From positions 496,001 to 560,000 of the forward strand of contig NZ_JACVCU010000004.1 in NCBI RefSeq assembly GCF_014518425.1: a stretch of 64,000 bases of DNA, read 5' to 3'. The position numbers were made by a program, and so were the translations under genes. This DNA is from Terrabacter sp. MAHUQ-38 (GTDB lineage Bacteria; Actinomycetota; Actinomycetes; Actinomycetales; Dermatophilaceae). The notes beneath the pieces were generated by a model. That model was not told the DNA's origin. It made no database searches and was given only the letters and a program-made list of their open reading frames with translations. Shown piece by piece: positions 29,837 to 37,996 of this stretch (positions are counted from its first letter, which is position 1; every line of letters begins with the position of its first letter).

Positions 29837-30747
29837 GCTCCGAACCGATCCGACCGACAGGGCCGCTCGACGCGCCCGTCTCGGCCGCACCCGTCGTGGA
29901 TGTCGCCGTCGCCGGCTCGGCTGTGCGCCGCCGGCCGGGTGCCAGCTTCTTCGTCGGAGCCGCGATCGTCGTCCTCGTCGCGCTCATGGCGGTCGTCTCG
30001 TTCGTGTGGACGCCGTACGACCCGACGTTCGTCGACGCGGCCGTCCGGCTGCGTGGGGTGGGCGACCCCGGGCACCTGCTCGGCACCGACAAGCTCGGCC
30101 GTGACGTGCTCAGCCAGATCCTCGTGGGGGCCCGCACCACGCTCTTCGTCGGCATCGTCGCGGTCGGGGTCGCCGGGGTCATCGGCGTGCCGCTCGGCGT
30201 CGTCGCCGCGATGGCGCCGCGGTGGCTCGGCGAGACGTTGATGCGCGGTATCGACCTGCTGCTCGCCTTCCCCGCCCTGCTCCTCGCGATCATGTTCAGC
30301 GCCGTCTACGGCGGCAGCACCCTCGTCGCGATGGTCGCCATCGGCATCGCGTCGGTGCCGAGCTTCGTGCGTCTGGTGCGCAGTGGTGCGATGCAGGTGC
30401 TCAGCACCGAGTACGTCCTGGCGGCCCGGGCGGCCGGGCGCGGGCCGTGGGCGATCGGGCTGCGCCACGTCCTGCCCAACGTCAGCGGGCTCGTCATCGT
30501 GCAGGCCTCCGTGTCGTTCGCCATCGCCGTGCTCGCCGAGGCTGCCCTGTCGTTCCTCGGCTATGGAACGCCGCCACCGACGCCGAGCTGGGGCCGGATG
30601 CTCCAGGAGAGCCAGGAGCTGCTCTTCTCCGCGCCGCGCCTCGCCATCATCCCGGGCATCGCCATCGCCCTCGCCGTGCTCGGCTTCAACCTCCTCGGTG
30701 ACGGCCTGCGCGACCACTACGACCCGCGACTGGAGGATCGACGATGA
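29833..30747 (+). CDS. ABC transporter permease, DppC type
   Basis: Second permease of the dipeptide-type importer, 304 residues, with a roughly 35-residue variable N-terminus followed by about six membrane helices. HLLGTDKLGRDVLSQILVGAR is the DppC signature, and [20 protein letters not shown] is the loop that docks on the ATPase. It is coupled to both neighbours by four-base overlaps and would form the channel heterodimer with the DppB-type protein. Confidence 0.92.
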   Translation: MSSEPIRPTGPLDAPVSAAPVVDVAVAGSAVRRRPGASFFVGAAIVVLVALMAVVSFVWTPYDPTFVDAAVRLRGVGDPGHLLGTDKLGRDVLSQILVGARTTLFVGIVAVGVAGVIGVPLGVVAAMAPRWLGETLMRGIDLLLAFPALLLAIMFSAVYGGSTLVAMVAIGIASVPSFVRLVRSGAMQVLSTEYVLAARAAGRGPWAIGLRHVLPNVSGLVIVQASVSFAIAVLAEAALSFLGYGTPPPTPSWGRMLQESQELLFSAPRLAIIPGIAIALAVLGFNLLGDGLRDHYDPRLEDRR

Positions 30748-31784
30748 GCGCCCTTGCAGCGCAAGAGAGCCCAACGGCATCCGGAACGTCGAGAGTCCTC
30801 GACGTGCAGGGCCTCGACGTGCGGCTCGGGCGGTTCCACCTGCTGCACGACGTCAGCTTCACCATCGACCGCGGGGAGCGCGTCGGGCTCATCGGGGAGT
30901 CCGGGTCGGGCAAGTCGCTGACGAGCCTCGCCCTGCTCGGGCTGCTGCCCGAGGACGCCCGGATCGGCGGCTCGGTGCGCCTCGCCGGCGTGGGATACGA
31001 CCTCGTCGGTGCGCGGGAGCGTGACCTCGCGCAGGTCCGCGGCCGCGACGTGGCGATGGTGTTCCAGGAGCCGATGACCGCGCTCAACCCGACGATGCGG
31101 GTGGGCGATCAGGTCGCGGAGGCGATCACCATCCACGCAGGCCGGTCCTCGCGAGACGGCGGGGCGCGCACCGACCGTGCAGCGGTGCGCACCCGGACGG
31201 TCGAGCTGCTCGACCAGGTGGGCCTGCCGAACCCGGCTGACTGCGCCCGCGCCTATCCGCACCAGCTCTCGGGGGGCCAGCGCCAGCGCGTCGTGCTCGC
31301 CATCGCGCTCGCCAACGACCCGGCCCTGCTCGTCTGCGACGAGCCGACGACGGCTCTCGACGTGACCGTGCAGGCGCGTGTGCTCGACCTCATCGTCCGC
31401 GGGGTCGCGGCCCGCGATGCGGCCATGCTCTTCATCACGCACGACCTGTCGGTCGTCGCGACGGTGTGCGAGCGGGTGCTCGTCATGTACGGCGGCCGGG
31501 TCGTCGAGGCCGGGCCGGTCGAGGAGGTCTTCCGCCGCCCGCGGCACCGGTACACCCAGGGCCTGCTCGCGGCATCGGACCTCGACACCGCGGAGCCCGG
31601 CGGCCGGCTGCCCACCATCCGCGGGTCGGTGCCACCGGCCGGGGCGTTCCCGGACGGCTGCGTGTTCCGCAGCCGGTGCGACTACGCCACGAGCGAGTGC
31701 GCCGTGCTCCCGCCGTGGACCGGCACCGACCCCGGCCACGGCTTCGCCTGCATCCACCCTGCCGGAGAGGAGGCCGCGCGATGA
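30744..31784 (+). CDS. ABC transporter ATP-binding protein, DppD type
   Basis: Nucleotide-binding subunit of 346 residues. Walker A is GESGSGKS, followed by a Q-loop at VFQEPMTALNP, the ABC signature LSGGQRQR and Walker B LLVCDEPTTALD. The C-terminal oligopeptide-transporter extension with its Cys-containing FRSRCDYATSEC segment, typical of DppD/OppD proteins, is present. It overlaps the permease before and the second ATPase after by four bases each. Confidence 0.93.
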   Translation: MSALAAQESPTASGTSRVLDVQGLDVRLGRFHLLHDVSFTIDRGERVGLIGESGSGKSLTSLALLGLLPEDARIGGSVRLAGVGYDLVGARERDLAQVRGRDVAMVFQEPMTALNPTMRVGDQVAEAITIHAGRSSRDGGARTDRAAVRTRTVELLDQVGLPNPADCARAYPHQLSGGQRQRVVLAIALANDPALLVCDEPTTALDVTVQARVLDLIVRGVAARDAAMLFITHDLSVVATVCERVLVMYGGRVVEAGPVEEVFRRPRHRYTQGLLAASDLDTAEPGGRLPTIRGSVPPAGAFPDGCVFRSRCDYATSECAVLPPWTGTDPGHGFACIHPAGEEAAR

Positions 31785-32608
31785 CCGCCGCGATCAGCGT
31801 GCGCGACGTGCGTCGTTCGTACCACCGGCCCAGAACCTCCTTGCGGCAGAAGGGTCCTGTCGTCGAGGCGCTGAAGGGCGTGTCGTTCGACGTGGAGCGC
31901 GGTGAGCGTTTCGGGATCGTGGGGGAGTCCGGGTGCGGCAAGTCGACGCTGATGCGGTTGATCGCGGCCCTCGACCGGCCCACCAGCGGCGAGATCTTCG
32001 TCGAGGGTATGGAGGTCACCGGTCGGCGCGAGACCGACCTCGGCTTCCTCCGGTCGAGCCTCCAGCTCGTGTTCCAGGACCCGATGGGCTCGCTCGACCC
32101 GCGCATGCGAGTGCGCGACATCATCGCCGAGCCGCTGGTCGCGCAAAGACTTCCGCGTCAGGCAGAGCGGGTGGCAGAGCTGCTCGATGCCGTCGGGTTG
32201 CCGGCCGAGGCGGCTGACCGCTTCCCACACCAGTTCTCCGGCGGCCAGCGCCAACGCATCTCCATCGCGCGCGCGCTCGCCCCGTCTCCGTCGATCCTGC
32301 TCGCCGACGAGCCGGTCAGCGCCCTCGACGTGTCGGTGCGCGCGCAGGTGCTCAACCTCATCATCGACCTCGTGGGCGACCTGGGCCTCACCTTGGTCTT
32401 CGTCTCGCACGACCTCTCGGTGGTGCGACACGTCTGCGACCGGGTGGCCGTCATGAGCGACGGCGAGATCGTCGAGACGGGGACGACGGAGCAGATCTTC
32501 GACGACCCGCAGCACCCCTACACCCAGCGCCTCCTCCGGGCGGCGCCCAGCATGCGCCGTGCCCTCGAGGGTGCCGGCGCCTCGGATCTCCTGGGAGACG
32601 GACGGTGA
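31781..32608 (+). CDS. ABC transporter ATP-binding protein, DppF type
   Basis: Partner ATPase of 275 residues with GESGCGKST (Walker A), VFQDPMGSLDPR, FSGGQRQRISIARAL and ILLADEPVSALD. It stops shortly after HPYTQRLLRAAP, slightly shorter than many DppF proteins because the long C-terminal extension is reduced. The ATG at 31781 overlaps the DppD stop. The reading frame is open further upstream, but the overlap start gives the family N-terminus. It heterodimerises with the preceding ATPase. Confidence 0.92.
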   Translation: MTAAISVRDVRRSYHRPRTSLRQKGPVVEALKGVSFDVERGERFGIVGESGCGKSTLMRLIAALDRPTSGEIFVEGMEVTGRRETDLGFLRSSLQLVFQDPMGSLDPRMRVRDIIAEPLVAQRLPRQAERVAELLDAVGLPAEAADRFPHQFSGGQRQRISIARALAPSPSILLADEPVSALDVSVRAQVLNLIIDLVGDLGLTLVFVSHDLSVVRHVCDRVAVMSDGEIVETGTTEQIFDDPQHPYTQRLLRAAPSMRRALEGAGASDLLGDGR

Positions 32609-34119
32609 CCACCATCCACACGCCAGAACACCCCTCCGGACTGCCCGTCGGTGACTCGTGGGTCGACGTCGGACATACGGAGCCCGTGACGTTCCCCTTC
32701 ACGGGGGAGGTCGTCGCAGCCGCACCGGTCGGCACGAGCCAGCTTGCTTCGGAGGCGATCTCGTACGCCTGTGCGGTGCGCGAGCGTGTGGGTGCGCTGC
32801 CGTCGCACGTCCGCCGGACGGCCCTGGCCGAGGCCCATCGAGTCGTGACGGAGCGGCGTGGCGACTTCGAGCGGCTGCTGGTGCTCGAGACCGGCAAGCC
32901 GCTCGTCGACTGCCGGGTCGAGGTCGAGCGCACGCTGCTCACGCTGGCGACCGCCGCCGAGGAGGTCGCCAGGCTGCACGGGGAGACCGTGCCGCTCGAC
33001 CTCCTGCCGAGCGGCGAGGGGCTGATCGGCTTCTGGGTGCGCAAGCCGATCGGCGTGGTCGTGGGCATCGCCGGCTACAACTACCCGCTGCTGCTCGCGA
33101 CGCACAAGCTCGCGCCGGCGCTTGCGGCCGGGTGCCCGGTGGTCATCAAGCCGGCGCCGCAGACCCCACTCGCGACGCTGTGGCTCGTGCACATCGTGCG
33201 CGAGGCGCTGGCCGCGGCGGGTGCGCCGCGCGGCACCGTGCAGCTCGTCACCGGCGGGGTCGACGTCGGGGTTGCCCTGACGACCGACCGGCGGGTCGGC
33301 GCCGTGTCGTTCACCGGGTCCGCCGCGGTCGGCCACAGAATTGCCCGTGACGCCGCGCCGACGAAGGTGCTGCTCGAGCTTGGGTCGAACTCTGCCCTCG
33401 TCGTCGCGGCTGACGCGGATGTCGAGGCGGCCGCGGACGCCGTCGTGCGTGGCGGCTACTACGCCTCCGGCCAGGCATGCATCAGCGTGCAGCGGGTGGT
33501 CGTCGTCGAGGAGGCGAGGGCTGCCTTCCTGAAGTCGCTGTCCGCGCGCATGGCGGAGGTCGTCGTCGGTGACCCGCGCGACGAGACGACGCGGGTCTCG
33601 GCGCTCATCGACACACGGTCGACCGAGCGCGTCACGGCCTGGGTCGAGGCGGCACGCGGCGCCGGAGCCACGGTGGTGCACGGTGGCTCGGTGCGCGACG
33701 GAGTCATCGAGCCCACGGTGCTGCTCGACGTGCCTGACGGTGAGCTCGCGTGGGACGAGGAGGTCTTCGGCCCTGTCGTCGTGGTGCGGTCGGTGCCCGA
33801 CCTCGACGCCGCGATCGCGGTGGTCAACAGGTCGCGGTACGGCCTGCACGCGAGCGTCTTCACCGAGGGGCTCGGCAGCGCCTTCGCCGCGATCGACCGC
33901 ATAGAGACGGGCGGGGTGGTCGTCAACGAGGTGCCGGGGTTCCGCTCCGACGTCATGCCGTACGGCGGCGTCAAGGACAGCGGCATCGGACGGGAAGGTC
34001 CGCGCTTCGCCATCGAGGAGCTGACCGTGACGCGGATGGCGATCATCCGGCCGTCCGCGTCGACGAGGGGGACGCCGACGGCGACGCCGGCCTCTGCCGG
34101 AGAGGGGGCGGCACCGTGA
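32605..34119 (+). CDS. NAD(P)-dependent aldehyde dehydrogenase
   Basis: Aldehyde dehydrogenase of 504 residues. The catalytic cysteine is C292 in YYASGQACISVQR, the general base E258 in LLELGSNSA, and the cofactor region shows GIAGYNYPLLL and VSFTGSAAVGH. Oxyanion-hole and lysine residues in KPAPQTPL also fit. The start is a GTG overlapping the transporter ATPase stop as GTGA. Its place in the operon suggests oxidation of an aldehyde derived from the imported compound. The closest functional class (lactaldehyde, phosphonoacetaldehyde or semialdehyde type) cannot be fixed by reading alone. Confidence 0.9.
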   Translation: MTTIHTPEHPSGLPVGDSWVDVGHTEPVTFPFTGEVVAAAPVGTSQLASEAISYACAVRERVGALPSHVRRTALAEAHRVVTERRGDFERLLVLETGKPLVDCRVEVERTLLTLATAAEEVARLHGETVPLDLLPSGEGLIGFWVRKPIGVVVGIAGYNYPLLLATHKLAPALAAGCPVVIKPAPQTPLATLWLVHIVREALAAAGAPRGTVQLVTGGVDVGVALTTDRRVGAVSFTGSAAVGHRIARDAAPTKVLLELGSNSALVVAADADVEAAADAVVRGGYYASGQACISVQRVVVVEEARAAFLKSLSARMAEVVVGDPRDETTRVSALIDTRSTERVTAWVEAARGAGATVVHGGSVRDGVIEPTVLLDVPDGELAWDEEVFGPVVVVRSVPDLDAAIAVVNRSRYGLHASVFTEGLGSAFAAIDRIETGGVVVNEVPGFRSDVMPYGGVKDSGIGREGPRFAIEELTVTRMAIIRPSASTRGTPTATPASAGEGAAP

Positions 34120-34895
34120 GTGAGCGACCCGACTACACCCGGCTCTTCCGGCTCGACGGGCGCCGTGCGGTCGTCGTCGGCGCCGGAAGCGGCATCGGAC
34201 GCGAGAGTGCCCTGGCCCTCGCGGCGCACGGCGCCGAGGTCGTCTGCGTGGACCGCGACCTGCCTGCCGCGGAGGAGACGGCGGCTCTGGGAGCGGGCTC
34301 CGCGGCATACGAGCTCGACGTGCTGGACGCGGACGCCGTGGCGCGGGCGGCGTCCGACCTCGGCGACGTCGACATCCTCGTCTTCACCGCCGCGACGAAC
34401 GTGCGCAAGCGTGTGCTGGACTACACCGCGGAGGAGTTCGACCGCGTCGTCGGGCTCAACCTGCGCGCGTCGTTCGACCTGGTACGGGCGTTCGGGGCCG
34501 GGATGGCGCAGCGCGGGCGGGGCAGCATCATCGGCTTCAGCTCCATCCGGGCGGTGACGGTGGAGCCCGGCCAGGGCGTCTACGCGGCGACGAAGGCAGG
34601 GCTCGTGCAGCTGCTCCGCACGGCTGCTGTCGAGCTGGGGCAGCAGGGCGTGCGGGTGAACGCCATCGCGCCAGGCATCGTCGACACGCCTCTGACGGCG
34701 CAGATCCGGGCCGTGCCCGAGTGGTCGGAGGCGTACGCGAGCAAGAGCGCCCTGGGCCGGTGGTCGCGGCCGGACGAGCTGGTCGGGGCCGTGGTGTACC
34801 TTGCCTCCGACGCGTCGTCGTTCGTCACTGGCAGCCAGCTCTTCGTGGACGGCGGCTGGACCGTGATCGACGGGCGGTACACGCCGCCCATGTGA
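34116..34895 (+). CDS. Short-chain dehydrogenase/reductase
   Basis: Classical SDR of 259 residues with the cofactor motif GAGSGIG (residues 22-28), catalytic Ser142/143 in GFSSIRAV, and Tyr156 and Lys160 in YAATK. Asp46 in VVCVDRD, after the second strand, suggests NAD preference. The C-terminal LFVDGGWTVIDG is typical. A GTG start overlaps the aldehyde dehydrogenase stop. It is the last gene of the operon; together with the dehydrogenases before it, it implies oxidation of a polyol, sugar or hydroxy acid. Confidence 0.9.
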   Translation: MSERPDYTRLFRLDGRRAVVVGAGSGIGRESALALAAHGAEVVCVDRDLPAAEETAALGAGSAAYELDVLDADAVARAASDLGDVDILVFTAATNVRKRVLDYTAEEFDRVVGLNLRASFDLVRAFGAGMAQRGRGSIIGFSSIRAVTVEPGQGVYAATKAGLVQLLRTAAVELGQQGVRVNAIAPGIVDTPLTAQIRAVPEWSEAYASKSALGRWSRPDELVGAVVYLASDASSFVTGSQLFVDGGWTVIDGRYTPPM

Positions 34896-34900
34896 CGGGG

Positions 34901-34920
34901 CGGCCCAGGGCCCCGGGCCG
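34901..34920. terminator. Hairpin after the transporter/dehydrogenase operon
   Basis: CGGCCC (34901-34906) pairs with GGGCCG (34915-34920) around an 8-base loop, six bases past the SDR stop. There is no T-run. It is a possible GC-rich terminator at the natural end of the operon. Confidence 0.35.
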
Positions 34921-34974
34921 GGAGGCTGTGGACGATGCGCACCGGCTGTCACCGGTGGCAGCCATCCTCGACGC

Positions 34975-35409
34975 ATGCGCTTCGACGAACTTCCCAGGGA
35001 CTGGGCCCAGCGACCGATCACCGACCCGGACGTCTTCGAGGGGGTCGTGGACCTCATCGCGACGGAGCAGTCGAGGTCCGAGGGGGCCACGTACCTGCTG
35101 CTCTGCCACCCGAACGGCAGGCTGCTCCAGCCCATCTGTCTGCCCGACGAGCCGCGCCGCGTCGACGTGGCGCAGGTGCTCGAGGGAGTGACCCTCCTGC
35201 TGTCCGAGGTGGCGCGCCACGACGTGCACGACGTCGTCATGGTCATCGCGCGGCCGGGTGGGGTCACGCCGACTCCGCGCGACCGCGATATGCGCGCAGC
35301 GTTCGAAGGGGCCTGCCGCACTGCGGGGTTCACGCTGCAGGCCGTGGCGATCGCGGCACCGGAGGCAGTGGCCGTCCTTCCGGCTGAGGGGGACAGCGCA
35401 GCAGCGTGA
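34975..35409 (+). CDS. Hypothetical protein, 144 residues
   Basis: Not recognised. The product begins MRFDELPRDWAQRPITDPDV and reads as a small alpha/beta cytoplasmic protein. A predicted strand (TYLLLCHPNGRLLQPICL) and a helix (VAQVLEGVTLLLSEVARHD) are followed by a second strand (VVMVIARPGG) and TPTPRDRDMRAAFEGACRTAG. No signal peptide or membrane segment is seen. Codon use matches the neighbours, so it is probably real. It follows the SDR gene by about 80 bases and may have its own promoter. The layout of strands resembles proteins annotated as conserved hypotheticals in actinobacteria. Confidence 0.72.
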   Translation: MRFDELPRDWAQRPITDPDVFEGVVDLIATEQSRSEGATYLLLCHPNGRLLQPICLPDEPRRVDVAQVLEGVTLLLSEVARHDVHDVVMVIARPGGVTPTPRDRDMRAAFEGACRTAGFTLQAVAIAAPEAVAVLPAEGDSAAA

Positions 35410-35534
35410 GCCGGGTCGCGACGGGACGTCAGGGTCAGGAAACGGCCGTGACGTCCCCTCGCCCGCATGCGGGTACGGGGGTAGCGTCAAGGCGGTCGCT
35501 GTCGCGGCCGTGACGCTCGACCCCTGGAGGAGCG

Positions 35535-35780
35535 ATGGGCCTGAACGCGCACACGAGCAGGGTGGCCACCACTCGGCCGCGTGAGCGAGTCGAGCTCGGC
35601 GTTGTGTGGTGGGCGGCGCTCGTCGTGGTCAGCACCGCCCTGGGTCTGGTCGGACTGAGCGACCGTGGCTTCCTGAGCGTCTTCCTGTGGAGCGTCGTGG
35701 GTTTCGTCGTCGGGTCCCTCATCGCGATCGCGGTCCGTGGTCGGGTCACGCGGGACGGGTCGAAGGAGGTACTGCGATGA
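35535..35780 (+). CDS. Small membrane protein, 81 residues
   Basis: Not recognised. It has two predicted membrane helices, LGVVWWAALVVVSTALGLVG and FLSVFLWSVVGFVVGSLIAI, with a basic N-terminus and a charged C-terminus (RGRVTRDGSKEVLR). GGAGG lies just before the ATG at 35535. The stop overlaps the start of the next gene as ATGA, so the two are translated together, which supports both being real. Confidence 0.72.
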   Translation: MGLNAHTSRVATTRPRERVELGVVWWAALVVVSTALGLVGLSDRGFLSVFLWSVVGFVVGSLIAIAVRGRVTRDGSKEVLR

Positions 35781-36217
35781 GGTGGGTGCTCGTGGCGGCC
35801 GCCGCCGTCCTCGGCGCCGCGGTCACGTGGGTCCTGACCGCGCGCGGTGACGCCGATCGACCCGACAGCGTGGATCACCTCGACCAGGCCGACGAGGGCG
35901 CCGACTCCAGCGCGTTCGGCGGCACCCCGACCCCACCGTCTGCGGTGACCGGGCCCGCCGAGGGCTGGATGCCCGACGCCCAGGACGAGGACGCCCTGCT
36001 GGCCCGTAGCGAGGCGCTGGACGCCCCGGCCGACGGCAAGGGCCCGGACGTCGGCGTCGGCGCCACGATGAACATCCCACCAGTCCCTTCGGCCACGGCG
36101 AGCGGCGACGTTGCCGGCGTCGGAAAGCCGGAAACGGTGGCCGCGGTGGAGGCCGAGTCCGAAGCCAAGGCTCCGACGCCTGCCGACGAAGCGGCCGAGG
36201 ACCCACATCACGAGTGA
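35777..36217 (+). CDS. Membrane-anchored or secreted acidic hypothetical protein
   Basis: Not recognised. The 146-residue product starts MRWVLVAAAAVLGAAVTWVL, an uncleaved anchor or signal segment. About 120 acidic, Pro/Ala-rich residues with little predicted structure follow (repeated Asp/Glu/Ala, ending EDPHHE). It is coupled to the small membrane protein before it by ATGA and has AAGGAGG immediately upstream inside that gene. It is probably on the outer face of the cell membrane. Confidence 0.65.
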   Translation: MRWVLVAAAAVLGAAVTWVLTARGDADRPDSVDHLDQADEGADSSAFGGTPTPPSAVTGPAEGWMPDAQDEDALLARSEALDAPADGKGPDVGVGATMNIPPVPSATASGDVAGVGKPETVAAVEAESEAKAPTPADEAAEDPHHE

Positions 36218-36282
36218 AGGGCGCGACTTGGGCGAGCGGCACTGCTGGCTCTTCGGGCCCTTGGGTGGACCTCGCCAAGCCC

Positions 36283-36376
36283 CTGTGCACTGAGTCACCA
36301 GATGACTCGGCCGAGGCCCGACACCGCCCGCGGGCTCGCCGGGGCTGCTTGAGTCACCCGAAGACCCAGTGCACAG
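36283..36376. repeat. Long-range inverted repeat between convergent genes
   Basis: CTGTGCACTG at 36283-36292 is perfectly complementary to CAGTGCACAG at 36367-36376. Extended arms (36285-36308 and 36351-36374) match at about 18 of 24 positions. The left arm also holds its own small hairpin, GAGTCA-N5-TGACTC. It fills much of the 209-base gap between two convergent genes. Function unknown: a bidirectional terminator or a small intergenic repeat. Confidence 0.5.
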
Positions 36377-36426
36377 CGGGTGCCCGACCTGCCTGCGCTC
36401 CGCGGGCACCGGCCGCCACGGAGCGG

Positions 36427-37362
36427 TCAGCGATTGACGAGGACGCTCTTGGCCTCTCGGACGGTGACAGTGGTGCTGGGTCCGGCCACGGTCACGGTCG
36501 ACGGGATCTCGTCCCACGTCGACCCGTCCAGGCTGAACTCAGCGCCGAAGGTCGTGTCGACGCGCACCGGGTAGGTGCCCTTCGACCGGTAGACGTGGGT
36601 GATGTCGCCGCCCGGGTAGACGCCGCCGGTCGACGTCGTCGGGCCCACAGCCGACCCGTCGCCGAAGACGTAGGTGAAGCCAACCAGCTTCGGACGGATC
36701 TGGACGGGGATCCCGCGGAGGACGGAACGGTCCACCTCGCCGGGCTCAAAGCCATTCGGGGTCCAGTTGACCTTGTAGAACGTGCGCAGGTTCACGAGCG
36801 TCGTATTGCCCGCGGGCTGGCTGGAGATCTGCGGCCTCGACCACGGGGTTCGCATGAATTCTGCTTTCAGGTCGGCCATCGTCAGCGTCGGCCGTGCCCC
36901 CGGCGCCACATCCGAGGCACACGTCAAACCGCTGACACTCCACGGTTGCGTTACCCGATTCCCCACAAGAGTCCTTCGCCAAATCCTGAGAAGCGGCCCA
37001 ACTTCGCCCGGCGGGCAATCGCGAAGGGCATGGCTGCACGAGACCTGTTCCGTAGCTGTCTCCGGTCGCGCTTGGGCGCAGTCGTTCAGAGAGAGATAGC
37101 CATATCTGGGCGCGATGGCGGGCTGCGGTACTTCGACGGGGCCACCCTTGTCCTTCGGGTGTCGGGGAAGCGCTAGGACTTCCTCTCGCGACAGCAGACC
37201 AAAGGTCGCTTGCGTGGGATCTGTGTCACACGTCGTATAGAGGCCGCATGGCGGAACGGGCACGTCGTCCGCAGTGGCAAAAGCTTGACCGCTCGCCGAC
37301 GCAGGTGGACTGGCAAGCATCAGCATTAACGTCGTGAGCGCCAAGACGCGGGCGGATCGCAT
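36427..37362 (-). CDS. Secreted protein with PKD-like C-terminal domain
   Basis: Secreted protein of 311 residues with a signal peptide (VLALTTLMLMLASPPASASG). An unrecognised middle region follows, holding about six Cys residues that could pair outside the cell. A C-terminal PKD/Ig-like fold is suggested by VGFTYVFGDGSAVGPTTS with THVYRSKGTYPVRVDTTF. The ATG at 37362 lies two bases past the stop of the lipoprotein gene, so the pair is one unit. The 5' two-thirds of the gene is visibly poorer in G+C than the 3' part. No enzymatic motif was seen; a surface or wall-associated role is likely. Confidence 0.75.
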   Translation of the reverse strand: MRSARVLALTTLMLMLASPPASASGQAFATADDVPVPPCGLYTTCDTDPTQATFGLLSREEVLALPRHPKDKGGPVEVPQPAIAPRYGYLSLNDCAQARPETATEQVSCSHALRDCPPGEVGPLLRIWRRTLVGNRVTQPWSVSGLTCASDVAPGARPTLTMADLKAEFMRTPWSRPQISSQPAGNTTLVNLRTFYKVNWTPNGFEPGEVDRSVLRGIPVQIRPKLVGFTYVFGDGSAVGPTTSTGGVYPGGDITHVYRSKGTYPVRVDTTFGAEFSLDGSTWDEIPSTVTVAGPSTTVTVREAKSVLVNR

Positions 37363-37363
37363 G

Positions 37364-37996
37364 CTAGTCCTTGGCCTTCTGTATGCGAGTGACAGTCCAA
37401 TGCGCCGAAAACTTGAGGGAAACCACGAAGGATGCTTTGCCGGTGGGTGTCAGCCCAACGCGCTTTCCCTTGGTATCGAGGATTGGAACTTGTTGCTGTG
37501 AAAGGTCGATGAGGACGCGCACGTTGGGGGTGAAGTCCAATGTTGACGAGTATTCGACCTGCGCGAGATCAGCTCCATATCGCTGTCCCTTCACTTTGAG
37601 GGCTTTGATGGCAGAGGCGAAAGCTTGACATGTAACGCAGCTCGCGACTGAAAGTCCCTCGACAGCTCTCGGATCGCCGGTCTGGAAGCCGTTGTTGATC
37701 TGGCCGAAGTAGTACTTGGCGAACTCGGCGGCCCCGGCCTCAGTGTCGGGTCGCGCGGCAGTGGGGATTTTGGCGATGACAGGGTCCAGCGACGACGTTG
37801 TGGTTGCTGAGGTGATGGCTGGGGGCGCTGAGGTGGTCGTCGACATCGACGTGGGGCTGACCGGTGGCGTCGTCGCCGTCGGACCCGGGTCGCCGCCCGA
37901 GCACGCCGTCACGGTGAGCAGCGCAGCCAGCGCGGCGGCATACGGAAGCAGGGTGCGGTGTCGGCGCAGTCGGTGCGCGCGTGCGGCTGCGGTCAT
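37364..37996 (-). CDS. DUF6318-like lipoprotein
   Basis: Predicted lipoprotein of 210 residues. The ATG at 37996 gives a basic n-region (ARAHRLRRHRT), a hydrophobic core and the lipobox LLTVTACSG. ATGs at 38023 and 38068 are also in frame, but only the 37996 start gives a normal-length signal peptide. A Thr/Ser/Pro-rich linker precedes a conserved domain starting near IPTAARPDTEAGAAEFAKYY that contains ASCVTCQAFASAIKAL. This resembles actinobacterial DUF6318 lipoproteins, whose function is unknown. Blocks 37381-37560 have only 31, 34 and 32 G+C per 60 bases, well below the surroundings. Confidence 0.78.
   Translation of the reverse strand: MTAAARAHRLRRHRTLLPYAAALAALLTVTACSGGDPGPTATTPPVSPTSMSTTTSAPPAITSATTTSSLDPVIAKIPTAARPDTEAGAAEFAKYYFGQINNGFQTGDPRAVEGLSVASCVTCQAFASAIKALKVKGQRYGADLAQVEYSSTLDFTPNVRVLIDLSQQQVPILDTKGKRVGLTPTGKASFVVSLKFSAHWTVTRIQKAKD

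Noticed and set aside
36283-36376. Attachment site or insertion-sequence remnant
   Set aside because: There is no integrase or transposase reading frame nearby and no direct target-site repeat was seen around the inverted arms.
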